Source: Hydractinia symbiolongicarpus
Lineage: Eukaryota > Cnidaria > Hydrozoa > Anthoathecata > Hydractiniidae
Length of the DNA stretch: 64,000 bases
Assembly: GCF_029227915.1 (NCBI RefSeq)
Contig: NC_079887.1
Location: 3,968,001-4,032,000 of the forward strand
Direction of reading: 5' to 3'
Of the stretch, positions 48,864 through 61,805 are shown in pieces. The notes under the pieces are model-generated. The model was not told the origin of the DNA. It was given only the letters and a program-made list of their open reading frames with translations, and made no database searches. The translations under genes and the position numbers were made by a program. Positions within the stretch are counted from its first letter, which is position 1, and each line of letters begins with the position of its first letter.

Positions 48864-51800
48864 CCGGCAAATGAAAACCCGCGACTTCCCGTAAATTCCG
48901 GACTCGGCACGTATAGTCAAAAGTATACAAAGAAGGTACCCAGGGAGTAAACTCATTTCCCGAACGATTTTTTAAATTATTTTTTCACCACTAAAACGCA
49001 TGAGACTTGTAGTTTTCAGAAATGTTTTCATTTTTGATGAGACACTTAATAAAAGTGGTTTAATCGCCGGCAAACGAAAACCCGCGATTTCCCGTAAATC
49101 CCGGGCTGGGCCGTATAGTCGAATGTTTACAAAGAAAGTACCCAGGGAGTAAACTCATTTCCCGAACGATTTTTTAAATTATTTTTTCACCGCTAAAACG
49201 CATGAGACTTGTATTTTTCAAAAGTGTTTTCAATTTTGATGAGACGCTGAATTAAAGAAGTTTAATTGCCGGCAAACAAAAACCCGCGATTTCCCGTAAA
49301 TCCCGAGCTTCGCCCGTATAGTTGAATGTATATAAAGAAAGTACCCAGGGAGTAAACTGATTTCCCGAACGATTTTTCAAATTATTTTTGCACCACTAGA
49401 ACGAATGAGACTTGTAGTTTTCAAAAATGATTTCATTTTTGATGAGACGCTGAATAAAAGAAGTTTAATCGCCGGCAAACGAAAACCTGCGATTTCCCGT
49501 AAATCTTGGACTCGGCCCGTATAGTCAAAAGTATACAAACAAAGTACCCAGGGAGTAAACTCATTTCCCGATCGATTTTTTATATTATTGTTTCACCCCT
49601 AAAGCCCATGAGACTTGTAGTTTTCAGAAATGTTTTCATTTTTGATGAGACACTTAATAGAAGTGGTTTAATCGCCGGCAAACGAAAACCCGCGATTTCC
49701 CGTAAATCCCGGGCTTGGCCCGTATAGTCGAATGTTTACAAAGAAAGTACCCAGGGACTAAACTCATTTCCCGAACGATTTTTTAAATTATTTTTTCACC
49801 ACTAAAACGCATGAGACTTGTAGTTTTCAGAAATGTTTTTATTTTTGATGAGACACTTAATAAAAGTGTTTTAATCGCCGGCAAACGAAAACCCGCGATT
49901 TCCCGTAAATCCCGGGCTTGGCCCGTATAGTCGAATGTTTACAAAAAAAGTACCCAGGGAGTAAACTCATTTCCCGAACGATTTTTTAAATTATTTTTTC
50001 ACCACTAAAACGCATGAGACTTGTAGGTTTCAAAAATGTTTTCATTTTTGATCCGACGCTGAATAAAAGAAGTTTAATCGCCGGCAAACGAAAACTCGCG
50101 ATTTCCCGTAAATCCCGGGCTTGGCCGGTATAGTCAAAAGTATACAAAGAAAGTACCCAGGGAGTAAACTCATTTCCCGAACGATTTTTTATATTATTAT
50201 TTCATCCCTTAAGCCCATGAGACTTGTAGTTTATAAAAATGTTTTCATTTTTGATGAGACGCTGAATAAAAGGAGTTTAATCGCCGGCAAACGAAAACCC
50301 GCCATTTCCCGTAAACCCTGGACTCGGTCCGTATAGTCAAAAGTATACAAACAAAGTACCCAGGGAGTAAACTCATTTCCCGAACGATTTTTTATATTAT
50401 TATTTCATCCCTAAAGCCCATGAGACTTGTAGTTTATAAAAATGTTTTCATTTTTGATGAGACGCTGAATAAAAGAAGTTTAATCGCCGGCAAACGAAAA
50501 CTCGCGATTTCTCGTAAATCCCGGGCTTGGCCGGTATAGTCAAAAGTATACAAAGAAAGTACCCAGGGAGTAAACTCATTTTCCGAACGATTTTTTATAT
50601 TATTATTTCATCCCTTAAGCCCATGAGACTTGTAGTTTATAAAAATGTTTTCATTTTTGAATAGACGCTGAATAAAAGGAGTTTAATCGCCGGCAAACGA
50701 AAACCCGCCATTTCCCGTAAACCCCGGACTCGGTGCGTATAGTCAAAAGTATACAAAGAAAGTAACCAGGGAGTAAACTCATTTTCCGAACGATTTTTTA
50801 AATTATTTTTTCACCACTAAAACGCATGAGACTTGTAGTTTTCAAAAATGTTTTCATTTTTGATGAGACGCTGAATAAAAAAAGTTTAATCGCCGGCAAA
50901 TGAAAACGCGCGACTTCCCGTAAATCCCGGACTCGGCCCGTATAGTCAAAAGTATACAAAGAAGGTACCCAGTGAGTAAACTCATTTCCCGAACGATTTT
51001 TTAAATTATTTTTTCACCACTAAAACGCATGAGACTTGTAGTTTTCAGAAATGTTTTCATTTTTGATGAGACACTTAATAAAAGTGGTTTAATCGCCGGC
51101 AAACGAAAACCCGCGATTTCCCGTAAATCCCGGGCTTGGCCCGTATAGTCTAATGTTTACAAAGAAAGTGCCCAGGGAGTAAACTCATTTCCCGAACGAT
51201 TTTTTAAATTATTTTTTCACCGCTAAAACGCATGAGACTTGTATTTTTCAAAAGTGTTTTCATTTTTGATGAGACGCTGAATTAAAGAAGTTTAATTGCC
51301 GGCAAACAAAAACCCGCGATTTCCCGTAAATCCCGGGCTTCGCCCGTATAGTTGAATGTATATAAAGAAAGTACCCAGGGAGTAAACTGATTTCCCGAAC
51401 GTTTTTTCAAATTATTTTTGCACCACTAGAACGAATGAGACTTGTAGTTTTCAAAAATGATTTCATTTTTGATGAGACGCTGAATAAAAGAAGTTTAATC
51501 GCCGGCAAACGAAAACCTGCGATTTCCCGTAAATCTTGGACTCGGCCCGTATAGTCAAAAGTATACAAACAAAGTACCCAGGGAGTAAACTCATTTCCCG
51601 ATCGATTTTTTATATTATTATTTCACCCCTAAAGCCCATGAGACTTGTATTTTTCAAAAGTGTTTTCATTTTTGATGAGACGCTGAATTAAAGAAGTTTA
51701 ATTGCCGGCAAACAAAAACCCGCGATTTCCCGTAAATCCCGGGCTTCGCCCGTATAGTTGAATGTATATAAAGAAAGTACCCAGGGAGTAAACTGATTTC

Positions 51801-54546
51801 CCGAACGATTTTTCAAATTATTTTTGCACCACTAAAGCCCATGAGACTTGTAGTTTTTAAAAATGTTTTCATTTTTGATGAGACGCTGAATAAAAGGAGT
51901 TTAATCGCCGGCAAACGAAAACCCGCCATTTCCCGTTAACCCCGGACTCGGTCCGTATAGTCAAAAGTATACAAAGAAAGTATCCAGGGAGTAAACTCAT
52001 TTCCCGAACGATTTTTTGAATTATTTTTTCACCACTAAAACGCATGAGACTTGTAGTTTTCAAAAATGTTTTCATTTTTGATGAGACGCTGAATAAAAGA
52101 AGTTTAATCGCCGGCAAAGGAAAACCCGCGATTTCCCGTAAATCCCGGGCTTGGCCGGTATAGTCAAAAGTATACAAAGAAAGTACCCAGGGAGTAAACT
52201 GATTTCCCGAACGATTTTTTAAATTATTTTTTCACCACTAAAACGCATGAGACTTGTAGTTTTTAAAAGTGTTTTCATTTTTGATGAGACGCTGAATAAA
52301 AGAAATTTTATCGCCGGCAAACGAAAACCCGCGATTTCCCGTAAATTCCGGGCTTGGCCCGTATAGTTGAATGTATATAAAGAAAGTACCCAGGGAGTAA
52401 ACTCATTTCCAAAACGATTTTTTAAAGTATCTTTTCACCACTAAAACGCATGAGACTTGTAGTTTTTAAAAATGTTTTCATTTTTAATGAGACGCTTAAT
52501 GAAAGAGGTTTAATCGCCGGCAAACGAAAACCCGCTATTTCCCGTAAATCCCGGAATTGGCCCGTATGTTCGAATGTATACAAAGAAAGTACCCTGTGAG
52601 TAAACTCATTTCCAGAACGATTTTTTAAATTATCTTTTCACAACTAAAACGCATGAGACTTGTAGTTTTCAAAAATGTATTCATTTTTGATGAGACGCTG
52701 AATAAAAGAAGTTTAATCGCCGGCAAACAAAAACCTGCGATTTCCCGTAAATCCCGGACTCGGCCCGCATAGTCAAAAGTATACAAACAAAGTACCCAGG
52801 GAGTAAACTCATTTCCCGAACGATTTTTTATATTATTATTTCATCCCTAAAGCCCATGAGACTTGTAGTTTATAAAAATGTTTTCATTTTTGATGAGACG
52901 CTGAATAAAAGGAGTTTAATCGCCGGCAAACGAAAACCCGCCATTTCCCGTAAACCCCGGACTCGGTCCGTATAGTCAAAAGTATACAAACAAAGTACCC
53001 AGGGAGTAAACTCATTTCCCGAACGATTTTTTATATTATTATTTCATCCCTAAAGCCCATGAGACTTGTAGTTTATAAAAATGTTTTCATTTTTGATGAG
53101 ACGCTGAATAAAAGGAGTTTAATCGCCGGCAAACGAAAACCCGCCATTTCCCGTAAACCCCGGACTCGGTCCGTATAGTCAAAAGTATACAAAGAAAGTA
53201 ACCAGGGAGTAAACTCATTTCCCGAACGATTTTTTAAATTATTTTTTCACCACTAAAACGCATGAGACTTGTAGTTTTCAAAAATGTTTTCATTTTTGAT
53301 GAGACGCTGAATAAAAAAAGTTTAATCGCCAGCAAATGAAAACCCGCGACTTCCCGTAAATCCCGGACTCGGCCCGTATAGTCAAAAGTATACAAAGAAG
53401 GTACCCAGGGAGTAAACTCATTTCCCGAACGATTTTTTAAATTATTTTTTCACCACTAAAACGCATGAGACTTGTAGTTTTCAGAAATGTTTTCATTTTT
53501 GATGAGACACTTAATAAAAGTGGTTTAATCGCCGGCAAACGAAAACCCGCGATTTCCCGTAAATCCCGGGCTTGGCCCGTATAGTCGAATGTTTACAAAG
53601 AAAGTACCCAGGGAGTAAACTCATTTCCCGAACGATTTTTTAAATTATTTTTTCACCGCTAAAACGCATGAGACTTGTATTTTTCAAAAGTGTTTTCATT
53701 TTTGATGAGACGCTGAATTAAAGAAGTTTAAATGCCGGCAAACAAAAACCCGCGATTTCCCGTAAATCCCGGGCTTTGCCCGTATAGTTGAATGTATATA
53801 AAGAAAGTACCCAGGGAGTAAACTGATTTTCCGAACGATTTTTCAAATTATTTTTGCACCACTAGAACGAATGAGACTTGTAGTTTTCAAAAATGATTTC
53901 ATTTTTGATGAGACGCTGAATAAAAGAAGTTTAATCGCCGGGAAACGAAAACCTGCGATTTCCCGTAAATCTTGGACTCGGCCCGTATAGTCAAAAGTAT
54001 ACAAACAAAGTACCCAGGGAGTAAACTCATTTCCCGATCGATTTTTTATATTATTATTTCACCCCTAAAGCCCATGAGACTTGTAGTTTTTAAAAATGTT
54101 TTCATTTTTGATGAGACGCTGAATAAAAGGAGTTTAATCGCCGGCAAACGAAAACCCGCCATTTCCCGTAAACCCCGGACTCGGTCCGTATAGTCAAAAG
54201 TATACAAAGAAAGTAACCAGGGAGTAAACTCATTTCCCGAACGATTTTTTGAATTATTTTTTCACCACTAAAACGCATGAGACTTGTAGTTTTCAAAAAT
54301 GTTTTCATTTTTGATGAGACGCTGAATGAAAGAAGTTTAATCGCCGGCAAAGGAAAACCCGCGACTTCCTGTAAATCCCGGACTCGGCCCGTATAGTCAA
54401 AAGTATACAAAGAAAGTACCCAGGGAGTAAACTCATTTCCCGAACGATTTTTTAAATTATTTTTTCACCACTAAAACGCATGAGACTTGTTGTTTTCAGA
54501 AATGTTTTCATTTTTGATGAGACGTTTTATAAAAGTGGTTTAATCG
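48864..54546 (+). repeat. Array domain 10: mixed A-I HOR order
   Basis: Twenty-eight units: B-C-D-E-C-C-F-A-F-A-B-C-D-E-D-A-F-G-H-I-A-A-B-C-D-E-A-B. The run 52111-54546 (F-G-H-I-A-A-B-C-D-E-A-B, 12 units, 2436 bp) is the most complete example of the long HOR order and is a good reference. The C unit at 49067 shares GGGCTGGGCCGT with 42011, including its 1-bp loss. Confidence 0.84.
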
Positions 54547-57185
54547 CCGGCAAACGAAAACCCGCGATTTCCCGTAAATCCCGGGCTTGGCCCGTATAGT
54601 CGAATGTATACAAAGAAAGTACCCTCTGAGTATACTCATTTCCAGAACGATTTTTTAGATTATTTTTTCACCACTAAAACGCATAAGACTTGTAGTTTTC
54701 AAAAATGTTTTCATTTTTGATGAGACGCTGAATAAAAGAAGTTTAATCGCCGGCAAACGAAAACCCGCGATTTCCCGTAAATCCCGGGCTTGTCCCGTAT
54801 AGTCGAATGTATACAAAGAAAGTACCCTGTGAGTAAAGTCATTTCCAGAACGATTTTTTAAATTATTTTTCCACCACTAAAACGCATGAGACTTGTAGTT
54901 TTCAGAAATGTTTTCATTTTTGATGAGACGCTAAATTAAAGTGGTTTAATCGCCGGCAAACGAAAACGCGTGATTTCCCGTAAATCCCGGGTTTGGTCCG
55001 TATAGTCAAAAGTATACAAAGAAAGTAACCAGGGAGTAAACTTATTTCCAAAACGATATATTAAATTTTCTTTTCACCACTAAAACGCATGAGAATTGTA
55101 GTTTTCAAAAATGTTTTCATTTTTGATGAGACGCTGATTAAAAGAAGTTTAATCGCCAGCAAACGAAAACCCGCCATTTCCCGTAAACCCGGGACTCGGC
55201 CCGTATAGTCAAAAGTATACAAAGAAAGTACCCAGGGAGTAAACTTATTTCCCGAACGATTTTTTATGTTATTTTTTCACCACTAAAACGCATGAGACTT
55301 GTAGTTTTCAAAAATGTTTTCATTTTTGATGAGACGCTGAATAAAAGGTGTTTAATCGCCGGCAAACGAAAACCCGCCATTTCCCGTAAACCCCGGACTC
55401 GGTCCGTATAGTCAAAAGTATACAAAGAAAGTAACCAGGTAGTAAACTCATTTTCCGAACGATTTTTTAAATTATTTTTTCACCACTAAAACGCATGAGA
55501 CTTGTAGTTTTCAGAAATGTTTTCATTTTTGATGAGACGCTTAATAAAAGTGGTTTAATCGCCGGCAAACGAAAACCCGCGATTTCCCGTAAATCCCGGG
55601 CTTGGTCCGTATAGTCGAATGTTTACAAAGAAAGTACCCAGGGAGTAAACTCATTTCCCGAACGATTTTTTAAATTATTTTTTCACCACTACAATTCATG
55701 AGACTTGTATTTTTCAAAAGTGTTTTCATTTTTGATGAGACGCTGAATAAAAGGAGTTTAATCGCCGGCAAACGAAAACCCGCCATTTCCCGTAAACCCC
55801 GGACTCGGTCCGTATAGTCAAAAGTATACAAAGAGAGTAACCAGGGAGTAAACTCATTTCCCGAACGATTTGTTAAATTATTTTTTCACCACTAAAACGC
55901 ATGAGACTTGTAGTTTTCAGAAATGTTTTCATTTTTGATGAGACGCTTAATAAAAGTGGTTTAATCGCCGGCAAACGAAAACCCGCGATTTTCCGTAAAT
56001 CCCGGGCTTGGCCCGTATAGTTGAATGTTTACAAAGAAAGTACCCAGGGAGTAAACTCATTTCCCGAACGATTTTTTAAATTATTTTTTCACCACCAAAA
56101 CGCATGAGACTTGTATTTTTCAAAAGTGTTTTCATTTTTGATGAGACGCTGAATTAAAGAAGTTTAATTGCCGGCAAACGAAAACCCGCGATTTCCCGTA
56201 AATCCCGGGCTTGGCCCGTATAGTCAAAAGTATACGAAGAAAGTACCCAGGGAGTAAATTCATTTCCCGAACGATTTTTTAAATTATTTTTTCACCACTA
56301 AAACGCATGAGACTTGTAGGTTTCAAAAATGTTTTCATTTTTGATCCGACGCTGAATAAAAGAAGTTTAATCGCCGGAAAACGAAAACTCGCGATTTCCC
56401 GTAAATCCCGGACTTGGCCGGTATAGTCAAAAGTATACAAAGAAAGTACCCAGGGAGTAAACCGATTTCCCGAACGATTTTTTAAATTATTTTTTCACCA
56501 CTAAAACGCATGAGACTTGTAGTTTTTAAAAATGTTTTCATTTTTAATGAGACGCTTAATGAAAGAGGTTTAATCGCCGGCATAGGAAAACCTGCGGTTT
56601 CCCGTAAATCCCGGACTTGGCCCGTATAGTCAAAAGTATACAAAGAAAGTACCCAGGGAGTAAACTCATTTCCCAAACGATTTTTTAAAGTATCTTTTCA
56701 CCACTAAAACGCATGAGACTTGTAGTTTTTAAAAATGTATTCATTTTTAATGAGACGCTTAATAAAAGAGGTTTAATCGCCGGCAAACGAAAACCCGCCA
56801 TTTCCCGTAAATCCCGGGATTGGCCCGTATGGTCGAATGTATACAAAGAAAGTACCCTGTGAGTAAACTCATTTCCAGAACGATTTTTTAAATTATCTTT
56901 TCACCACTAAAACGCATGAGACTTGTAGTTTTCAAAAATGTTTTCATTTTTGATGAGACGCTGAATAAAAGAAGTTTAATCGCCGGCAAACAAAAACCTG
57001 CGATTTCCCGTAAATCCCGGACTCGGCCCATATAGTCAAAAGTATACAAACAAAGTACCCAGGGATTAAACTCATTTCCCGAACGATTTTTTATGTTATT
57101 ATTTCATCCCTAAGGCCCATGAGACTTGTAGTTTTTAAAAATGTTTTCATTTTTGATGAGACGCTGAATAAAAGTAGTTTAATCG
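54547..57185 (+). repeat. Array domain 11: more diverged, poorly classed units
   Basis: Thirteen units with many private changes and hybrid composition. Examples are ACCCTCTGAGTATACTC near 54620, GACGTTTTATAAAAG near 54521, CTAAATTAAAGTGG near 54930, CGATATATTAAATTTTC near 55042, CACTACAATTCATG near 55686 and AGAGAGTAACC near 55830. No neighbouring pair shows the near identity seen elsewhere. This suggests an older stretch that recent amplification has not overwritten. Confidence 0.75.
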
Positions 57186-57366
57186 CCGGCAAACGAAAAC
57201 CCGCCATTTCCCGTAAACCCCGGACACGGTCCGTATAGTCGAAAGTATACAAAGAAAGTAGCCAGGGAGTAAACTCATTTCCCGAACGATTTTTTAAATT
57301 ATTTTTTCGCCACTAAAACGCATAAGACTTGTAGTTTTCAAAAATGTTTTCATTTTTGATGAGACG

Positions 57367-58990
57367 CTGAATAAAAGAAGTTTAATCGCCGGCAAATGAA
57401 AACCTGCGACTTCCCGTAAATCCCGGACTCGGCCCGTATAGTCAAAAGTATACAAAGAAAGTACCCAGGGAGTAAACTGATTTCCCGAACGATTTTTTAA
57501 ATTATTTTTTCACCACTAAAACGCATGAGACTTGTAGTTTTTAAAAATGTTTTCATTTTTGATGAGACGCTTAATAAAAGTGGTTTAATCGCCGGCAAAC
57601 GAAAACCCGCGATTTCCCGTAAACCCCGGACTCGGTCCGTATAGTCAAAAGTATACAAAGAAAGTAGCCAGGGAGTAAACTCATTTCCCGAACGATTTTT
57701 TAAATTATTTTTTCACCACTAAAACGCATGAGACTTGTATTTTTTAAAAGTGTTTTCAATTTTGATGAGACGCTGAATTAAAAAAGTTCAATTGCCGGCA
57801 AACGAAAACCCGCGATTTCCCGTAAATCCCGGGCTTGGCCCGTACAGTAGAATGTATATAAAGAAAGTACCCAGGGAGTAAACTGATTTCCCGAACGATT
57901 TTTCAAATTATTTTTGCACCACTAGAACGAATGAGACTTGTAGTTTTTAAAAATATTTTCATTTTTAATGAGACGCTTAATGAAAGAGGTTTAATCGCCG
58001 GCAAACGAAAACCCGCCATTTCCCGTAAATCCCGGGATTGGCCCGTATGGTCGAATGTATACAAAGAAAGTACCCTGTGAGTAAACTCATTTCCAGAACA
58101 ATTTTTTAAATTATCTTTTCACCACTAAAACGCATGAGACTTGTAGTTTTCAAAAATGTATTCATTTTTGATGAGACACTGAATAAAAGAAGTTTAATCG
58201 CCGGCAAATGAAAACCTGCGACTTCCCGTAAATCCCGGACTCGGCCCGTATAGTCAAAAGTATACAAAGAAAGTACCCAGGGAGTAAACTCATTTCCCGA
58301 ACGATTTTTTAAATTATTTTTTCACCACTAAAACGCATGAGACTTGTAGTTTTTAAAAATGTTTTCATTTTTGATGAGACGCTTAATAAAAGTGGTTTAA
58401 TCGCCGGCAAACGAAAACCCGCGATTTCCCGTAAACCCCGGACTCGGTCCGTATAGTCAAAAGTATACAAAGAAAGTAGCCAGGGAGTAAACTCATTTCC
58501 CGAACGATTTTTTAAATTATTTTTTCACCACTAAAACGCATGAGACTTGTATTTTTTAAAAGTGTTTTCAATTTTGATGAGACGCTGAATTAAAAAAGTT
58601 CAATTGCCGGCAAACGAAAACCCGCGATTTCCCGTAAATCCCGGGCTTGGCCCGTACAGTAGAATGTATATAAAGAAAGTACCCAGGGAGTAAACTGATT
58701 TCCCGAACGATTTTTCAAATTATTTTTGCACCACTAGAACGAATGAGACTTGTAGTTTTTAAAAATATTTTCATTTTTAATGAGACGCTTAATGAAAGAG
58801 GTTTAATCGCCGGCAAACGAAAACCCGCCATTTCCCGTAAATCCCGGGATTGGCCCGTATGGTCGAATGTATACAAAGAAAGTACCCTGTGAGTAAACTC
58901 ATTTCCAGAACGATTTTTTAAATTATCTTTTCACCACTAAAACGCATGAGACTTGTAGTTTTCAAAAATGTATTCATTTTTGATGAGACG
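57367..58990 (+). repeat. 812-bp tandem duplication (4 units, two copies)
   Basis: Copies are about 57367-58178 and 58179-58990, order B-C/A-D-H. Shared private changes include AATTAAAAAAGTTCAATTG (57776, 58588), GTAGCCAGGG and AAAATATTTTC. Differences seen: CTGATTTCCCG near 57478 versus CTCATTTCCCG near 58290, and GAACAATTTTTT near 58095 versus GAACGATTTTTT near 58907. Confidence 0.88.
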
Positions 58991-59215
58991 CTGAATAAAA
59001 GAAGTTTAGTCGCCGGCAAACAAAAACCTGCGATTTGCCGTAAATCCCGGACTCGGCCCGTATAGTCAAAAGTATACAAACAAAGTACCCTGGGAGTAAA
59101 CTCATTTCCCGAACGATTTTTTATATTATTATTTCATCCCTAAAGCCCATCAGACTTGTAGTTTTTAAAAATGTTTTCATTTTTGATGAGACGCTGAATA
59201 AAAGGAGTTTAATCG

Positions 59216-59418
59216 CCGGCAAACGAAAACCCGCCATTTCCCGTAAACCCCGGACTCGGTCCGTATAGTCAAAAGTATACAAAGAAAGTAACCAGGGAGT
59301 AAACTCATTTCCCGAACGATTTTTTAAATTATTTTTTCACCACTAAAACGCATGAGACTTGTAGTTTTCAAAAATGTTTTCATTTTTGATGAGACGCTGA
59401 ATAAAAAAAGTCTAATCG
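59216..59418 (+). repeat. Monomer class A (exemplar)
   Basis: One of the commonest classes. Diagnostic bases in monomer coordinates are C20 (CCCGCCATTT), C33/A39/C42/T45 (CCCCGGACTCGGTCCG) and A76 (GTAACCAGGG instead of GTACCCAGGG). The preceding unit usually ends GAATAAAAGGAG. A sub-lineage with GGTCCATATAG is confined mainly to 9.1-17.1 kb, 22.4 kb and 27.2 kb. It nearly always follows class E or I and is usually followed by B or C, or by M in 22.3-24.6 kb. Confidence 0.9.
59251..59263. other. 13-bp dyad CGGAC-TCG-GTCCG (class A form)
   Basis: The equivalent positions of a class A unit. G39-to-A in the left arm is matched by C45-to-T in the right arm, so the arms remain exact reverse complements. 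Classes B, I and M carry the left-arm change only (CGGAC-TCG-GCCCG, one mismatch) and look like the one-step intermediate. Confidence 0.6.
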
Positions 59419-59981
59419 CCGGCAAATGAAAACCCGCGACTTCCCGTAAATCCCGGACTCGGCCCGTATAGTCAAAAGTATACAAAGAAGGTACCCAGGG
59501 AGTAAACTCATTTCCCGAACGATTTTTTATATTATTATTTCATCCCTAAAGCCCATGAGACTTGTAGTTTTTAAAAATGTTTTCATTTTTGATGAGACGC
59601 TGAATAAAAGGAGTTTAATCGCCGGCAAACGAAAACCCGCCATTTCCCGTAAACCCCGGACTCGGTCCGTATAGTCAAAAGTATACAAAGAAAGTAACCA
59701 GGGAGTAAACTCATTTCCCGAACGATTTTTTAAATTATTTTTTCACCACTAAAACGCATGAGACTTGTAGTTTTCATAAATGTTTTCATTTTTGATGAGA
59801 CGCTGAATAAAAAAAGTCTAATCGCCGGCAAATGAAAACCCGCGACTTCCCGTAAATCCCGGACTCGGCCCGTATAGTCAAAAGTATACAAAGAAGGTAC
59901 CCAGGGAGTAAACTCATTTCCCGAACGATTTTTTATATTATTATTTCATCCCTAAAGCCCATGAGACTTGTAGTTTTTAAA

Positions 59982-61805
59982 AATATTTTCATTTTTGATG
60001 AGACGCTGAATAAAAGGAGTTTAATCGCCGGCAAACGAAAACCCGCCATTTCCCGTAAACCCCGGACTCGGTCCGTATAGTCAAAAGTATACAAAGAAAG
60101 TAACCAGGGAGTAAACTCATTTCCCGAACGATTTTTTAAATTATTTTTTCACCACTAAAACGCATGAGACTTGTAGTTTTCATAAATGTTTTCATTTTTG
60201 ATGAGACGCTGAATAAAAAAAGTCTAATCGCCGGCAAATGAAAACCCGCGACTTCCCGTAAATCCCGGACTCGGCTCGTATAGTCAAAAGTATACAAAGA
60301 AGGTACCCAGGGAGTAAACTCATTTTCCGAACGATTTTTTAAATTATTTTTTCACCACTAAAACGCATGAGACTTGTAGTTTTCAGAAATGTTTTCATTT
60401 TTGATGAGACGCTTAATAAAAGTGGTTTAATCGCCGGCAAACGAAAACCCGCGATTTCCCGTAAATCCCGGGCTTGGCCCGTATGGTCGAATGTATACAA
60501 AGAAAGTACCCTGTGAGTAAACTCATTTCCAGAACGATTTTTTAAATTATCTTTTCACCACTAAAACGCATGAGACTTGTAGTTTTCAAAAATGTATTCA
60601 TTTTTGATGAGACGCTGAATAAAAGAAGTTTAGTCGCCGGCAAACAAAAACCTGCGATTTGCCGTAAATCCCGGACTCGGCCCGTATAGTCAAAAGTATA
60701 CAAACAAAGTACCCAGGGAGTAAACTCATTTCCCGAACGATTTTTTATATTATTATTTCATCCCTAAAGCCCATCAGACTTGTAGTTTTTAAAAATGTTT
60801 TCATTTTTGATGAGACGCTGAATAAAAGGAGTTTAATCGCCGGCAAACGAAAACCCGCCATTTCCCGTAAACCCCGGACTCGGTCCGTATAGTCAAAAGT
60901 ATACAAAGAAAGTAACCAGGGAGTAAACTCATTTCCCGAACGATTTTTTAAATTATTTTTTCACCACTAAAACGCATGAGACTTGTAGTTTTCATAAATG
61001 TTTTCATTTTTGATGAGACGCTGAATAAAAAAAGTCTAATCGCCGGCAAATGAAAACCCGCGACTTCCCGTAAATCCCGGACTCGGCTCGTATAGTCAAA
61101 AGTATACAAAGAAGGTACCCAGGGAGTAAACTCATTTTCCGAACGATTTTTTAAATTATTTTTTCACCACTAAAACGCATGAGACTTGTAGTTTTCAGAA
61201 ATGTTTTCATTTTTGATGAGACGCTTAATAAAAGTGGTTTAATCGCCGGCAAACGAAAACCCGCGATTTCCCGTAAATCCCGGGCTTGGCCCGTATGGTC
61301 GAATGTATACAAAGAAAGTACCCTGTGAGTAAACTCATTTCCAGAACGATTTTTTAAATTATCTTTTCACCACTAAAACGCATGAGACTTGTAGTTTTCA
61401 AAAATGTATTCATTTTTGATGAGACGCTGAATAAAAGAAGTTTAGTCGCCGGCAAACAAAAACCTGCGATTTGCCGTAAATCCCGGACTCGGCCCGTATA
61501 GTCAAAAGTATACAAACAAAGTACCCAGGGAGTAAACTCATTTCCCGAACGATTTTTTATATTATTATTTCATCCCTAAAGCCCATCAGACTTGTAGTTT
61601 TTAAAAATGTTTTCATTTTTGATGAGACGCTGAATAAAAGGAGTTTAATCGCCGGCAAACGAAAACCCGCCATTTCCCGTAAACCCCGGACTCGGTCCGT
61701 ATAGTCAAAAGTATACAAAGAAAGTAACCAGGGAGTAAACTCATTTCCCGAACGATTTTTTAAATTATTTTTTCACCACTAAAACGCATGAGACTTGTAG
61801 TTTTC
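59982..61805 (+). repeat. 812-bp tandem duplication (4 units, B-C/H-I-A)
   Basis: The segment from about 59982 matches that from about 60794 at an offset of exactly 812, running on for roughly 1 kb. Shared marks: ACTCGGCTCG (60269, 61081), CGATTTGCCG (60661, 61473 at GCCG), GCCCATCAGAC and TTTTCATAAATG (60177, 60989). Identity ends near 61806, where the third copy reads TTTTCAAAAATG. Confidence 0.86.

Larger units (their letters stand above)
59216..60433 (+). repeat. A-B dimer repeated three times (406-bp HOR)
   Basis: A-B pairs start at 59216, 59622 and 60028, each 406 bp. They share CTGAATAAAAAAAGTCTAATCG ahead of B and AAGAAGGTACCC within B. The TTTTCATAAATG mark is in the second and third A but not the first, so the copies have begun to differ. 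Confidence 0.85.

Noticed and set aside
54035-54060. Yeast-type ARS consensus in TTTTTTATATTATTATTTC
   Set aside because: About a 10 of 11 match to the A/T-rich ACS. Such matches are expected by chance in A/T-rich satellites and the host is not known to use this sequence.
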